Origin: Sporohalobacter salinus | Lineage (GTDB): Bacteria; Bacillota; Halanaerobiia; Halobacteroidales; Acetohalobiaceae | Length of the DNA: 64,000 nt | NCBI RefSeq assembly: GCF_016908635.1 | Contig: NZ_JAFBEG010000001.1 | Span: 297,715 to 361,714 of the forward strand | Reading direction: 5' to 3' | Part shown: positions 34,735 through 44,385 of the stretch, one piece after another | Layout of the letters: every line of letters starts with the position of its first letter | Numbering within the stretch: the first letter of the stretch is position 1 | The notes under the pieces: generated by a model | Databases searched by the model: none | What the model was told of the DNA's origin: nothing | Seen by the model: only the letters and a program-made list of their open reading frames with translations | Position numbers and translations under genes: made by a program

Positions 34735-36252
34735 ATGTCAGTAGAAAATAATGATGGACAATGGGGTTCTAGAGTAGGATTTGTTTTAGCAGCGATTGGT
34801 TCAGCAGTAGGTTTAGGTAATATCTGGCGGTTTAGTTATATGGCCTATGAAAATGGAGGAGGAGCTTTTTTAATTCCTTACTTTTTTGCGTTATTAACAG
34901 CAGGAATTCCGATTTTAATTATGGAGTTTAGTTTTGGACATAAGATGCGTGGTTCAGCTCCATTCTCTTTTGCTAAGATGGATAAAAAATGGGAATGGTT
35001 AGGCTGGTGGCAAGTTTTAGTATCTTTTGTAATAGCTACTTATTATGTAGTAATTATCGGTTGGAGCTTAAATTATATTACTTTTTCCTTTAATAGAGCT
35101 TGGGGAGAAAACCCAGAAGCTTTTTTCTTTGGAGATTATCTTCAATTAACTGATGGTATTTCCCAGATTGGCGGTATTAATTTTGGTGTATTGATTAGTT
35201 TATTAATAGTCTGGGGAGTTAGTTATATAATTTTATATAATGGAATTGAAGCTGGAATTGAGAAGGCTTCTAAGATATTTATGCCTTTATTGGCTTTATT
35301 TATGATTATTATTACGATTAGAGGAATTACGCTTCCTGGTGCTATGGCTGGAATTAATAAGTTTTTAGAACCAGATTTCAGTGCTTTATTAAATGTTAAA
35401 GTCTGGCTAGCAGCTTATGGACAGATCTTTTTTACTTTAAGTGTTGGCTTTGCAATTATGATAACTTATTCAAGTTATTTACCTAAGGATTCAGATATAA
35501 TCAATAATGCTTTTATTACTGCTTTAGCTAATAGTGCTTTCAGTTTTATTGTTGGGATTGGAGTTTTTGGAATTTTAGGTTATATGGCTGCTGAGACTGG
35601 CCAACCAATTTCTAAGGTAGTAACTAGTGGTATTGGATTGGCTTTTGTAGCTTTTCCAAAAGCAATTAATATGTTACCGGCTTTAAGAGCTTTATTTGGA
35701 GTAATTTTCTTTTTAGCTTTATCGATTGCCGGATTTTCTTCTTGTGTTTCTATTCTGGAAGCAGTAATAGCAGCAGTTAGAGATAAATTTGATATTGGAC
35801 GTAAACGGGCTGTCAATTATGTCTGCTTAGTTGGAGCAGGAATTAGTTTGCTTTATACTACTGGAGCAGGTCTTTACTTTTTAGATATTGTAGATCACTT
35901 CATTAACCAGTTTGGAATAGCTCTTGCTGGGTTTATTGAATGTGTAATTATTGGCTGGTTTTATAAAATCAGTACTATCAGAGAGCATGCTAATAGATTA
36001 TCTGATTTTCCTATCGGGTCTTGGTGGGATATTATGATTAAAGTAGTAACTCCTATTTGCTTAGGTATTGCTTTTATGCAGAATACAATTAAAGAATTTG
36101 CTGCTCCTTATGGAGGTTATCCAATGAAGGCTATAATTAAGTATGGTTGGGCAGTAGCAATTGGAGTTATTGTATTAGGAATAATTATGAGTCTTCAATC
36201 TTGGAAAGGTAAAAAATCTGATGATCTTATCTCTAATAAGGAGGTAGTGTAA
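34735..36252 (+). CDS. Sodium-dependent amino acid symporter (NSS/SNF family), copy 3
   Basis: 505 residues, the third paralogue with the same length and NSS signature (WGSRVGFVLAAIGSAVGLGNIWRF). It is most like copy 2, sharing long identical stretches in the middle of the protein (for example GAMAGINKFLEPDF) and the C-terminal KEVV whose codons form the ribosome site for the following small gene. It has its own promoter and terminator, so it can be regulated separately from copies 1 and 2. Confidence 0.92.
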   Translation: MSVENNDGQWGSRVGFVLAAIGSAVGLGNIWRFSYMAYENGGGAFLIPYFFALLTAGIPILIMEFSFGHKMRGSAPFSFAKMDKKWEWLGWWQVLVSFVIATYYVVIIGWSLNYITFSFNRAWGENPEAFFFGDYLQLTDGISQIGGINFGVLISLLIVWGVSYIILYNGIEAGIEKASKIFMPLLALFMIIITIRGITLPGAMAGINKFLEPDFSALLNVKVWLAAYGQIFFTLSVGFAIMITYSSYLPKDSDIINNAFITALANSAFSFIVGIGVFGILGYMAAETGQPISKVVTSGIGLAFVAFPKAINMLPALRALFGVIFFLALSIAGFSSCVSILEAVIAAVRDKFDIGRKRAVNYVCLVGAGISLLYTTGAGLYFLDIVDHFINQFGIALAGFIECVIIGWFYKISTIREHANRLSDFPIGSWWDIMIKVVTPICLGIAFMQNTIKEFAAPYGGYPMKAIIKYGWAVAIGVIVLGIIMSLQSWKGKKSDDLISNKEVV

Positions 36253-36255
36253 GTT

Positions 36256-36351
36256 ATGTCTAGTAGTGCAATTATGATGTTACTTTTTGCTATATTAGTT
36301 TTAGGTGGTGGCTTAGGTATTTGTCTTAATATTGCGCTTAAAAAGAAATAA
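36256..36351 (+). CDS. MetS-type small subunit of NSS transporter, copy 3
   Basis: A 31-residue single-helix protein (MSSSAIMMLLFAILV, then LGGGLGICLNIALKKK) starting 3 bases after the NSS stop, with AAGGAGGT upstream. It differs from the copy 2 partner at only a few hydrophobic or charged positions. Confidence 0.85.
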   Translation: MSSSAIMMLLFAILVLGGGLGICLNIALKKK

Positions 36352-36354
36352 CAG

Positions 36355-36400
36355 AAAAATCCCTGGCAAGAATATTCTTGCCAGGGATTTTTGTTTTTTA
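36355..36400 (+). terminator. Rho-independent terminator after NSS copy 3/MetS
   Basis: A perfect palindrome at 36355-36392 (arm AAAAATCCCTGGCAAGAAT) followed by a T-rich run. Confidence 0.9.
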
Positions 36401-36602
36401 GCAGGAGAACGAACTTAAAATCCAGAAATAGTTAAAGTGAAATTATCATAGATAAAAATATAAAACTTCTAATTAATAAAAGGGGTAGGCATTTAGGGAA
36501 GAAAAAAGGTTTATCCTAGAGAACATAATAATTTATAATGAACTGTTATAACCACAGTGATTATTGAATAGATATTATAATAATAGTAAAGGAATGATAA
36601 GA

Positions 36603-37541
36603 ATGGATTTAAATCATGTATTTGGTCCTGTACCTTCCAGAAGATTAGGAGTATCTTTAGGAATAGATTTACTTTCCAATAAGATTTGTACTTTTGATTG
36701 TGTATACTGTGAATGTGGAGTTACAACGGAACTTACTTCAGAGAGAAAAGAATATATTTCTACTAAAGAAGTAATTAAAGAATTAGATCATTTTCTCCAG
36801 ACAGAACCTGAACTTGATTATATTACATTTTCTGGTTCTGGAGAACCTACTTTGCATAATAAAATAGGAAAAATAGTTAGTTTTTTAAAAAATAATTATC
36901 CAGATTATAAACTTGCTTTATTAACTAATGGTAGTTTTTTTGCTGAACAAGGATTATTAGATGAGATAAGCGAGATTGATTTAATAGTTCCATCTTTAGA
37001 TGCTGTTTCAGAAGATACTTTTGAAGAAATTAATCGTCCCTGTACTGCTTTGAGTATTGATGACATTATTAATGGCTTAATAAATTTAAGTAAAAATTAT
37101 GAAGGGGAAATTTGGTTAGAGATATTTATTCTTTCTGGAGTTAATGATACTAAGAAGGAAATTGAAGCATTTAAAGAAGTAATTGAAAGAGTTAATCCCC
37201 AACGAGTACAGTTAAATACTTTAGATAGACCAGGAGCTGAAGATTGGATAGAATCAGTAGTTGAGGAAAGGTTAAAGCAGATTGCTGCAGATTTAGGGGA
37301 TAAAGTAGAGATAATAGCTAGTTTTAAACCAAGAAAAGAGATTAAGAGTTTTAACCAAGAATTAAAGAATGAAATAATAGACTTATTAAAGAAAAGACCG
37401 TGTACCAATCAGGATTTAGCTGAGATATTGAGTATTCATGCTAATGAAGTTAGCAAGTATATTCAAACTTTGCTGGATGATGAGATTATCGAAAAGCAAG
37501 ATGGGAAACGGGGTATCTTCTATATTGTTAAGGAAAAGTAA
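36603..37541 (+). CDS. Radical SAM protein (COG0731-like)
   Basis: About 312 residues; ATG 36603 with AAAGGA upstream is preferred over ATG 36564. The N-terminus HVFGPVPSRRLGVSLGIDLL and the cluster motif CTFDCVYC (CxxxCxxC) place it in the Fe-S oxidoreductase group related to wybutosine synthesis enzymes. FSGSGEPTL is the SAM-binding GGE-like strand. A C-terminal winged-helix-like tail (RPCTNQDLAEILSIHANEV) may bind nucleic acid. The substrate is unknown; the gene has no obvious tie to its neighbours. Confidence 0.8.
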   Translation: MDLNHVFGPVPSRRLGVSLGIDLLSNKICTFDCVYCECGVTTELTSERKEYISTKEVIKELDHFLQTEPELDYITFSGSGEPTLHNKIGKIVSFLKNNYPDYKLALLTNGSFFAEQGLLDEISEIDLIVPSLDAVSEDTFEEINRPCTALSIDDIINGLINLSKNYEGEIWLEIFILSGVNDTKKEIEAFKEVIERVNPQRVQLNTLDRPGAEDWIESVVEERLKQIAADLGDKVEIIASFKPRKEIKSFNQELKNEIIDLLKKRPCTNQDLAEILSIHANEVSKYIQTLLDDEIIEKQDGKRGIFYIVKEK

Positions 37542-37636
37542 AAAAGATTATTATCTATTTAAAAGTAGATAAAATTAAATTAGATAGAAGTTAGTGACAG
37601 ATTATAATTTTAAATTTAATATGATGTTGCTGTAGT

Positions 37637-37670
37637 AAAGAATAAAGCTCTTCAGAGCTTTATTCTTTTT
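37637..37670 (+). terminator. Rho-independent terminator between the radical SAM gene and the second activator
   Basis: AAAGAATAAAGCTC and GAGCTTTATTCTTT pair with a TTCA loop and trailing T residues. Confidence 0.88.
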
Positions 37671-37744
37671 AAACTTCATTTTTAACAGCAAATTTTGAAA
37701 GAAATAATATTTTTTAATGGAATAATTTAAAGAAAGGAGGGGGG

Positions 37745-39526
37745 ATGACTATTTCAGAACCTAGTTTATTACATCAACCGGAATTATTAAAGCAAGCTTT
37801 ATTAAAGGGATTTCCGGGTGGTATAGTGATTGTGGATGATAAAGGTAATATAGTTGCGATTAATGAATTAGTCTTAAAGTTGTTAAATATAGAAGAAGAT
37901 GATATTGTCGGATGTAAAGTAGATAATATAATTATGAATACTAGAATAGATGAAGTGCTTGAGACTGGAGAGCAGGAATTAAATAGATATCAATTTTTTG
38001 GGAACACTAAAATTTTAACTAATAGAATTCCTATTTTTAATCAGAATGATGAAATATTAGGGGTAGCAGCTTACTTTCAAGAAGTTAGTGAAGTAGAGGA
38101 ATGTGCTGAAAAATTAGAAAGTGTTCAGCGGTTGAAGAAGAATTTAGAAGCTATTTTAAATTCTATTGATGATGGGATTCATGTTATTGATGAAGAGGGA
38201 AGGACAATTTTTTATAATGAAAAGATGGCTGAGTTAGAGAATCAAACCAGAGAGCAAGTAATTAATAAGAAATTGTTGGATGTTTTCCCGTCTTTGGATC
38301 GAAAAAGTAGTACATTAATGCAGACTTTGGAAACGAAAGAACCGATGATATCACAAAAACAGAATTATATTAACTATAATGGAGAAGAGATTACAACAAT
38401 TAATAAAACTCTACCAATAAAATTAGAGGATCAATTTATTGGTGCTTTGGAGATAGCTAAAGATGTTACTGATTTAGAAAGACTTTCTAAGCGTGTTCTT
38501 GATTTACAGTCAGAACTTTATGAAACTAAAGAAGATAAAGAAGAGTTAAATAATGGAACTAGTTATGTATTTTCTGATATTATTGGACAAAGTTATGATT
38601 TAAAAGAGAAGATTAGTTATGCTAAACGGGCAGCTAGAACATCTTCTTCAGTCTTGATTTCAGGTGAAACAGGTACTGGGAAAGAATTATTTGCTCAGAG
38701 TATTCATAATGCTAGTATTAGAAAAAATCGCCCCTTTATTGCTCAAAATTGTGCTGCTTTACCTAAGAATTTATTAGAAGGAATTTTATTTGGCACCAAA
38801 AAAGGAGGATTTACTGGTGCAGTTGATAGGAAGGGACTTTTTAATCAGGCTGATGGAGGTACACTTTTGTTAGATGAGATAAATTCTATGTCATTAGAGT
38901 TACAAGCTAAGTTGTTGCGTGTTTTACAAGAAGGAATAATCAGACCAGTAGGTGGTAGTGAAGGGGTGGAAGTAGATGTTAGAATTATAGCTACTATTAA
39001 TAAACATCCTTTAGAAGCGATTAAGCATGAAGAACTCAGAAATGATCTCTATTATAGACTGGCAGTAGTTAACTTACAACTGCCTCCGCTTAGAGATAGA
39101 AAAGAAGATATCTTATTATTAGTTGACTACTTTATTGATCATTTTAATCGTAAATTTAATTATAAGATTGAAGGAATTAGTGATGGGGTAGAAAGGTTAT
39201 TTTTAGATTATGATTGGCCGGGTAATGTAAGACAGTTAGAGCATGTGATCGAAGGTGCAATCAATATTGTAGGAGCTAAGGGAATAATTAATCAACAGGA
39301 TGTAGAACCCTTTATGCTAAATGCAGAAACACAGCAGGATAATGAGCTTGATCTTCAAAGAACAGAAGAGGCACTCCCAGAATTCTTAGAAAATATAGAA
39401 CAGAAATTAATTAAGGATGCTCTTAATGAAACTTCAGGTAATATCAGTCAGGCAGCAAGAAATTTAGGAGTAAAGAGGCAGTCATTACAATATAAGATCA
39501 AAAAATATGGGTTAGAGACTAAATAA
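37745..39526 (+). CDS. Sigma-54-dependent activator, RocR-like (probable regulator of the ornithine/arginine genes)
   Basis: 593 residues with AAAGGAGGGGGG directly before ATG. PAS (about 15-115), PAS (about 130-245), AAA+ with Walker A GETGTGKE (about 306-313), a variant contact loop GGFTGA at 354-359 instead of GAFTGA, DEINSM, and a C-terminal Fis-type HTH (GNISQAARNLGVKRQSLQYKI). FGTKKGGFTGAVDRKGLF resembles Bacillus RocR. Genes downstream have sigma-54 promoters at 39834 and 45992, its likely targets. No receiver domain; ornithine or arginine could be the signal, by analogy. Confidence 0.9.
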   Translation: MTISEPSLLHQPELLKQALLKGFPGGIVIVDDKGNIVAINELVLKLLNIEEDDIVGCKVDNIIMNTRIDEVLETGEQELNRYQFFGNTKILTNRIPIFNQNDEILGVAAYFQEVSEVEECAEKLESVQRLKKNLEAILNSIDDGIHVIDEEGRTIFYNEKMAELENQTREQVINKKLLDVFPSLDRKSSTLMQTLETKEPMISQKQNYINYNGEEITTINKTLPIKLEDQFIGALEIAKDVTDLERLSKRVLDLQSELYETKEDKEELNNGTSYVFSDIIGQSYDLKEKISYAKRAARTSSSVLISGETGTGKELFAQSIHNASIRKNRPFIAQNCAALPKNLLEGILFGTKKGGFTGAVDRKGLFNQADGGTLLLDEINSMSLELQAKLLRVLQEGIIRPVGGSEGVEVDVRIIATINKHPLEAIKHEELRNDLYYRLAVVNLQLPPLRDRKEDILLLVDYFIDHFNRKFNYKIEGISDGVERLFLDYDWPGNVRQLEHVIEGAINIVGAKGIINQQDVEPFMLNAETQQDNELDLQRTEEALPEFLENIEQKLIKDALNETSGNISQAARNLGVKRQSLQYKIKKYGLETK

Positions 39527-39554
39527 TTTAAAAAAACAGAAATAAATAATATTG

Positions 39555-39605
39555 AGCATAAACTTTCTGGTTTAGCTAAACACTTCTAAGTTTATGCTAT
39601 TTTTT
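39555..39605 (+). terminator. Terminator after the second sigma-54 activator
   Basis: AGCATAAACTT (39555-39565) pairs with AAGTTTATGCT (39588-39598), then A and a T tract. Confidence 0.75.
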
Positions 39606-39833
39606 ATTTGAGAACTAATAATTTGATATAGAAAATGATTTTAGATAAAGTTATGAAAGAATAAGATAAAGTAAAGTGCAAATTATTCTGTAAAAATAAT
39701 TAGCTATTTCAATAATTTTTTGCGGTTGTCTTTAATATTTCTATAATATTTATGATATTTTATATATCATTAAAAGTATTTATATATGGGGATATAAAAT
39801 TATTTGTTTAGATTTTTAAAACAAACATACTAA

Positions 39834-39849
39834 TGGTATGAAATTTGCA
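39834..39849 (+). promoter_or_regulatory. Sigma-54 promoter of the AGCS-rocB-orr unit
   Basis: TGGTATGAAATTTGCA with GG at 39835-39836 and GC at 39847-39848, exactly 12 bases apart. It matches the consensus TGGYAY-N5-TTGCA and lies 130 bases before the AGCS start. Confidence 0.8.
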
Positions 39850-39977
39850 TTTAAAAATAATTGTAATTTGTTTTATGAAAAGAAAGTTTGGAGAGAGTCA
39901 GTCTATATAGGTTAAATTGGTCAGCCATTTAGAAGTAGTAACTGGAAGAATTAATGCCCTAAGGGGGAATTTGAAAA

Positions 39978-41351
39978 GTGGAAAAATTGTTAGATATAGT
40001 TACTACAATATCTAGTTGGATTTGGGGACTTCCAATGTTAATTTTATTATTAGGAGGGGGGATAATATTAACAGTTAGCCTACGTTTTTTTCAATTTAGG
40101 TATTTTGGCTATATAGTGAGACAGACATTTGGAAAAATAATTGGTGTTGGAAATAAAGATCAGAATGAAAGTGAGGGAACAATTAGTGCTTTTCAGGCTA
40201 CAACCAGTGCCTTAGCTTCAACAGTAGGGGCAGCTAATATCGGTGGGGTTCCAGTAGCATTATCACTAGGTGGTCCTGGAGCTATTTTTTGGATGTGGGT
40301 GACGATGTTATTAGGTTCTGCATCTAAATTTACTGAGATAGTTTTAGGGGTTAAGTATCGAGAGAAGAATGAAGAAGGAGATTGGGTTGGAGGGCCGATG
40401 TATTATATAGATAAAGGATTAAATTGGAAGCCAATAGCTCTTTTATTCTCATTTGGGTTAATGTTAGAGTTAATTCCAAGTATTATGGTGCAGGCTAACT
40501 CAGTTGCTGGTTCGGCTAAAGAAGCCTTTAGTTTATCACCAACTGTTACAGGTGTTGGAGTTGCTATTTTGGTAGGGGCAGTAGTATTAGGAGGAATAAA
40601 AAGGATCGGTAAGTTTGCTGAAAAGATGGTGCCGTTTATGGCAATTACTTATATTTTAGGTTGTTTAATTATAATTTTAGTTAATATTGCTGATATGCCT
40701 CGCGTATTTTACTTGATTTTCAAGCATGCCTTTACACCTATGTCAGCTACAGGTGGATTTGCTGGAGCTAGTTTTGCTGCAATTGTACGATGGGGTATTG
40801 CCCGTGGTGCTTATTCAAATGAATCTGGAATGGGGACTGCTCCTATAGCTCATGCAGCAGCAACAACTGATCATCCTGTACGGCAGGGCTTTTGGGGTGT
40901 CTTTTCAGTTTTAATTGATACTGGAACTATCTGTACTATGACAGCATTAGTAATTATTTCTAGTGGTTTATGGACGGCAGATATTCCTGCTAATCAGATG
41001 CCGGCTCAATCTTTTGCTCAAACATTTGGGCAGGTTGGTTCAACTTTTATAACCTTAGGTTTGTTAGTTTTTGTAGTAACTACTATAATTACTATTACTT
41101 TCTATGGAGAAAAACAGGCTGAATATTTATTTGGTACTAAATTTAGTAAGTTTATGAGGTTGATTTACATAGTTAGTATTGTAATTGGAGCTATAGGAGG
41201 ATTAGAAATCTTATGGAAGTTTTTAGATATCTTATTAGCTAGTATAATTATTCCAAATGTAATAGCTATTGTTGCTCTTAGAAAAGAGGTTCGTGATTTG
41301 GTAGATGAGTTTTTTAATTCTGAAGAATATTATTTAAATGATATTAAATAA
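39978..41351 (+). CDS. Sodium:alanine/glycine symporter (AGCS family), copy 1
   Basis: 457 residues, GTG start after AAGGGGGA. About ten to eleven hydrophobic helices. Family motifs: ATTSALASTVGAANIGGVPVAL, GPGAIFWMWVTMLLG, VGGPMYYI, and GIARGAYSNESGMGTAPIAHAAA. It imports alanine, glycine or another small amino acid with Na+. Placement upstream of rocB and orr behind a sigma-54 promoter suggests it may serve arginine/ornithine or D-alanine metabolism, but the substrate is unproven. Confidence 0.9.
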   Translation: MEKLLDIVTTISSWIWGLPMLILLLGGGIILTVSLRFFQFRYFGYIVRQTFGKIIGVGNKDQNESEGTISAFQATTSALASTVGAANIGGVPVALSLGGPGAIFWMWVTMLLGSASKFTEIVLGVKYREKNEEGDWVGGPMYYIDKGLNWKPIALLFSFGLMLELIPSIMVQANSVAGSAKEAFSLSPTVTGVGVAILVGAVVLGGIKRIGKFAEKMVPFMAITYILGCLIIILVNIADMPRVFYLIFKHAFTPMSATGGFAGASFAAIVRWGIARGAYSNESGMGTAPIAHAAATTDHPVRQGFWGVFSVLIDTGTICTMTALVIISSGLWTADIPANQMPAQSFAQTFGQVGSTFITLGLLVFVVTTIITITFYGEKQAEYLFGTKFSKFMRLIYIVSIVIGAIGGLEILWKFLDILLASIIIPNVIAIVALRKEVRDLVDEFFNSEEYYLNDIK

Positions 41352-41400
41352 CATAATAGATTTGTTAAGTTTAAATTGCAGTTTTGAGGGAGGACACAAG

Positions 41401-43074
41401 ATGACCTGGTTGCAAGCTGAAAAAATTAAATCACTATTAATTGAATTAGTAAATGAACCGAGTATTTCGGGTACTAAACAAGAAACTACTATGGGGAAGA
41501 AAATATTTAATATTTTAAATAGAATTGATTATTTTAAAGAAACTCCAGAACATTTATTTTTGGAACCATTACCAAATGATAAATATGATCGACATTTTGT
41601 ATCTGCATTTTTAGAAGGAACTGAGAAATCAAAAAAGACTGTTATTTTGCTGAGCCATTTCGATGTAGTGGATATTTCAGATTACGGGGAGTATAAGGAT
41701 TTAGCTTTTAAGCCAAAAGAATTAACAGAGAAGTTAAAGGGAAATTTGGAGTTTCTATCGGATGAAGCAGCACATGATTTAGAAACTGGTAATTATCTTT
41801 TTGGTCGTGGAGTAGCTGATATGAAATCTGGCTTGGCAATTCAGATTGCTTTAATGGAATATTTAAGTCAGAATCAGAATAAATTAGATGGTAATCTTGT
41901 GCTTATAACTGTACCTGATGAAGAAACTACTTCTCAAGGAATTAATGATAGTGTGCCATTTTTAAATGAATTAAAAAATGAATATGATTTGGAATATGAA
42001 GCTGTAATAAATTGTGAGCCAGTATTTCCAAATTATCCTGGTGATGATAATAAATATATCTATACTGGTTCCATCGGCAAGTCTTTACCTGCTTTTTACT
42101 TTTATGGTAAAGAAACTCATGTTGGGGCTTCATTAAACGGGTTAAACTGTAATTTGATGGCAGCTGAAGTATTAGGAAGAATTGAAGGGAACCTTGATTT
42201 ATCTGAAGAGATGGGGCAAGTAGTATCACCTCCTCCAACTTGTCTTCAATATGCAGATAATAAGGAATTATACTCAGCTAAGATTCCTCATGATGCTAGT
42301 AGTTACTTTAATATGTTATTGCTTAGTAGTTCACCTGAAGAAATATTAATTAAACTCAAACAGATTGCTAAAGAAGCATTTGAGGAGGTCTTAAATAGAA
42401 TAGAAGATAGAAGGAAAGAATATAGTAAGAAGAAAAATGTAGAATTTAAACCAGTTGAATGGGAAGCAAATGTTTATTACTACAGTGAAATATATAAGAT
42501 GGCTTATGACAAAATAGGGGAAAAATTAGATGACAAGATTCAGATAATTTATGAGAAATATAAAGATAATAATAGAATAGATCAACAGGGATTAGGAATG
42601 AAAATTATAGAACAAGTACATCATTACTGTCCTAATAAAGAGCCAAAGATTATTATAGGTTATCTGCCACCTTATTATCCTCCGGTATCTATTACAGGTG
42701 TTGATAGTAGAGAAAAAAGAATACTTAATATTATGGATGAAGTAGTAACTATGGCTGATGATGAATTTAATGAGGACTTAGAAATTTGCGAAAGTTTTCC
42801 AGGAATTAGTGATTTAAGCTACTTTAGATTAGATGATTTTGAAGCTACTGCTAATTATTTAAAGCCAAACATGCCTAACTGGAATTTAGATTATTCTATT
42901 CCTATTAAAGAGGTTAATAATTTAGATGTACCAGGAATTAATATCAGTGTTTATGGTAAAGATGTTCACAAGTTTACAGAACGATTGGAGTTAGATTATT
43001 CTTTAAATGTAGTGCCAGAGTTATTGAAGTATTCAGTTTTACGACTACTTAGATCAGTAGAAAACGAATATTAA
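41401..43074 (+). CDS. rocB: RocB-like M20 family hydrolase
   Basis: About 557 residues; ATG 41401 with GGGAGGA upstream is chosen. M20 metallopeptidase features: LLSHFDVVDI (first metal His/Asp), GRGVADMKSGLAIQIALMEYL (bridging Asp), and PDEETTSQG (catalytic Glu). The length and the long insert match Bacillus RocB of the SigL/RocR-controlled arginine utilisation genes, whose exact reaction is uncertain. orr follows after 38 bases. An N-acyl or peptide bond hydrolase releasing arginine/ornithine is a reasonable guess. Confidence 0.82.
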   Translation: MTWLQAEKIKSLLIELVNEPSISGTKQETTMGKKIFNILNRIDYFKETPEHLFLEPLPNDKYDRHFVSAFLEGTEKSKKTVILLSHFDVVDISDYGEYKDLAFKPKELTEKLKGNLEFLSDEAAHDLETGNYLFGRGVADMKSGLAIQIALMEYLSQNQNKLDGNLVLITVPDEETTSQGINDSVPFLNELKNEYDLEYEAVINCEPVFPNYPGDDNKYIYTGSIGKSLPAFYFYGKETHVGASLNGLNCNLMAAEVLGRIEGNLDLSEEMGQVVSPPPTCLQYADNKELYSAKIPHDASSYFNMLLLSSSPEEILIKLKQIAKEAFEEVLNRIEDRRKEYSKKKNVEFKPVEWEANVYYYSEIYKMAYDKIGEKLDDKIQIIYEKYKDNNRIDQQGLGMKIIEQVHHYCPNKEPKIIIGYLPPYYPPVSITGVDSREKRILNIMDEVVTMADDEFNEDLEICESFPGISDLSYFRLDDFEATANYLKPNMPNWNLDYSIPIKEVNNLDVPGINISVYGKDVHKFTERLELDYSLNVVPELLKYSVLRLLRSVENEY

Positions 43075-43112
43075 GCTGTAATTTTAAGGAAAGAGAAAGG
43101 TGGTTTGACTAG

Positions 43113-44195
43113 ATGGCAAATCCTAAACTTGAAGTTAATTTAAAAAAAATAGTATCTAATACTGAGAATATAGTTGATTTAGCGGCTAGTGAAGATATAG
43201 AAATTATGGGAGTTACAAAATCAACATGTGCTGACTTAAAAGTTGCACAGGCTATGTTGGAGGGAGGGGTTAAAGGATTAGCGGATTCTAGAATTAGGAA
43301 TCTAAAGTATTTACAATCTAATTTAGATTTAAGTGGAATTCCTTTAATGCTATTAAGAATTCCAATGTTAAGTGAAGTTAATAGGGTAGTAAAGTATGCT
43401 GACATTAGTTTAAATTCAGAATTACAAGTAGTGGAAGCTTTAAATAAAGCAGCTAAAGAAATAGATACAAAGCATCAAATTGTTTTAATGGTTGATGTAG
43501 GAGACCGTCGAGAAGGAATTATGCCCAAAAATGTAATGGGAATTGTAGAAGAAATATCAAAATTAGAGAATATTGAATTAGTAGGGTTAGGGACAAATTT
43601 AGCTTGTTTTGGTGGAGTATTGCCTTCAGATAAAAATATGAAATTATTAATTGATTTAAAGAATGGGATTAATGAAAAATTTGATTTAAATATTCAAGAA
43701 ATTTCTGGTGGTAATAGTAGTTCATTACCTCGATTAAAAGAGGTAGGTTTACCTGCGGATATTACTCAGTTGCGAGTAGGAGAAACTATTTTGATTGGTA
43801 GTAATGTAGTTAATCGTAAGCCGTTTTCTGATACTTATCAAGATACATTTTTACTAGCAGCAGAAATAATTGAATTAAAAGAAAAGCCTGCTCAGCCAGA
43901 GGGTAGGCAGGGGCAGAATGCTTTTGGTGAAACAAAAAAAGTTATTAAGACTGGGATTAGACAGCGAGCTATTTTAGGTATTGGACGTCAAGATATAGAA
44001 ATAGAAGGATTGACTCCATTAGCTAAAGGAGTAGAAATAGAAGATGGTAGTAGTGATCACTTAATAATTGATGTAACAGAGTGTAAAAAAAACTTAAAAG
44101 TAGGAGAAATTTTAAGATTTAAAGTTAATTATGGTGCTTTATTAAGTGCTAGTACTTCCCAATATGTTGATACAATATATATTGATTCAAAATAA
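43113..44195 (+). CDS. orr: Ornithine racemase (alanine/ornithine racemase family, PLP)
   Basis: 360 residues of fold-III PLP racemases. The PLP lysine lies in GVTKSTCAD (Lys36), followed by VDVGDRREGIMP and ISGGNSSSLPRL. This subgroup accompanies ornithine aminomutase genes and makes D-ornithine, the aminomutase substrate. It is the last gene of the AGCS-rocB-orr unit, while its pathway partners are behind a second promoter at 45992. Confidence 0.88.
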   Translation: MANPKLEVNLKKIVSNTENIVDLAASEDIEIMGVTKSTCADLKVAQAMLEGGVKGLADSRIRNLKYLQSNLDLSGIPLMLLRIPMLSEVNRVVKYADISLNSELQVVEALNKAAKEIDTKHQIVLMVDVGDRREGIMPKNVMGIVEEISKLENIELVGLGTNLACFGGVLPSDKNMKLLIDLKNGINEKFDLNIQEISGGNSSSLPRLKEVGLPADITQLRVGETILIGSNVVNRKPFSDTYQDTFLLAAEIIELKEKPAQPEGRQGQNAFGETKKVIKTGIRQRAILGIGRQDIEIEGLTPLAKGVEIEDGSSDHLIIDVTECKKNLKVGEILRFKVNYGALLSASTSQYVDTIYIDSK

Positions 44196-44295
44196 AGATT
44201 GATTTTAAGATAATTTATGATTGATAAATTATTAAGTTAATTATTTAGTGAGAAGGGAGGGGTATCTTTTATTTTATAAATATTTTTATTGTTAA

Positions 44296-44310
44296 AATTA
44301 ACTGAAAATT
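44296..44310 (+). promoter_or_regulatory. CodY-like box ahead of nhaC
   Basis: AATTAACTGAAAATT has two mismatches to AATTTTCWGAAAATT. It lies 76 bases before the start. The same gap has an orphan GGGAGGGG at about 44255-44262. Confidence 0.35.
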
Positions 44311-44385
44311 TTGTAATTTTATTTTAGGTAGTTATTTTTTGAATTTAATTTATTCGAAATCCAAACTAATAAAGGGGAGATAAAA

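Larger units (their letters stand above)
39527..39977 (+). promoter_or_regulatory. Regulatory gap before the AGCS-rocB-orr unit
   Basis: 451 bases with no gene I can support. It holds a terminator, an AT-rich tract with a small dyad TGATAT-N5-ATATCA (39753-39769) of unknown meaning, and a sigma-54 promoter. The remainder of the leader shows a frame MKRKFGESQSI (ATG near 39877) without a ribosome site. Confidence 0.55.

Noticed and set aside
43109..43405. Minus-strand frame opposite the start of orr, and similar frames opposite accB, ispA, ord, oraE and deoB
   Set aside because: All are antisense shadows of strong genes, Ser/Ile/Leu-rich with no family motifs.
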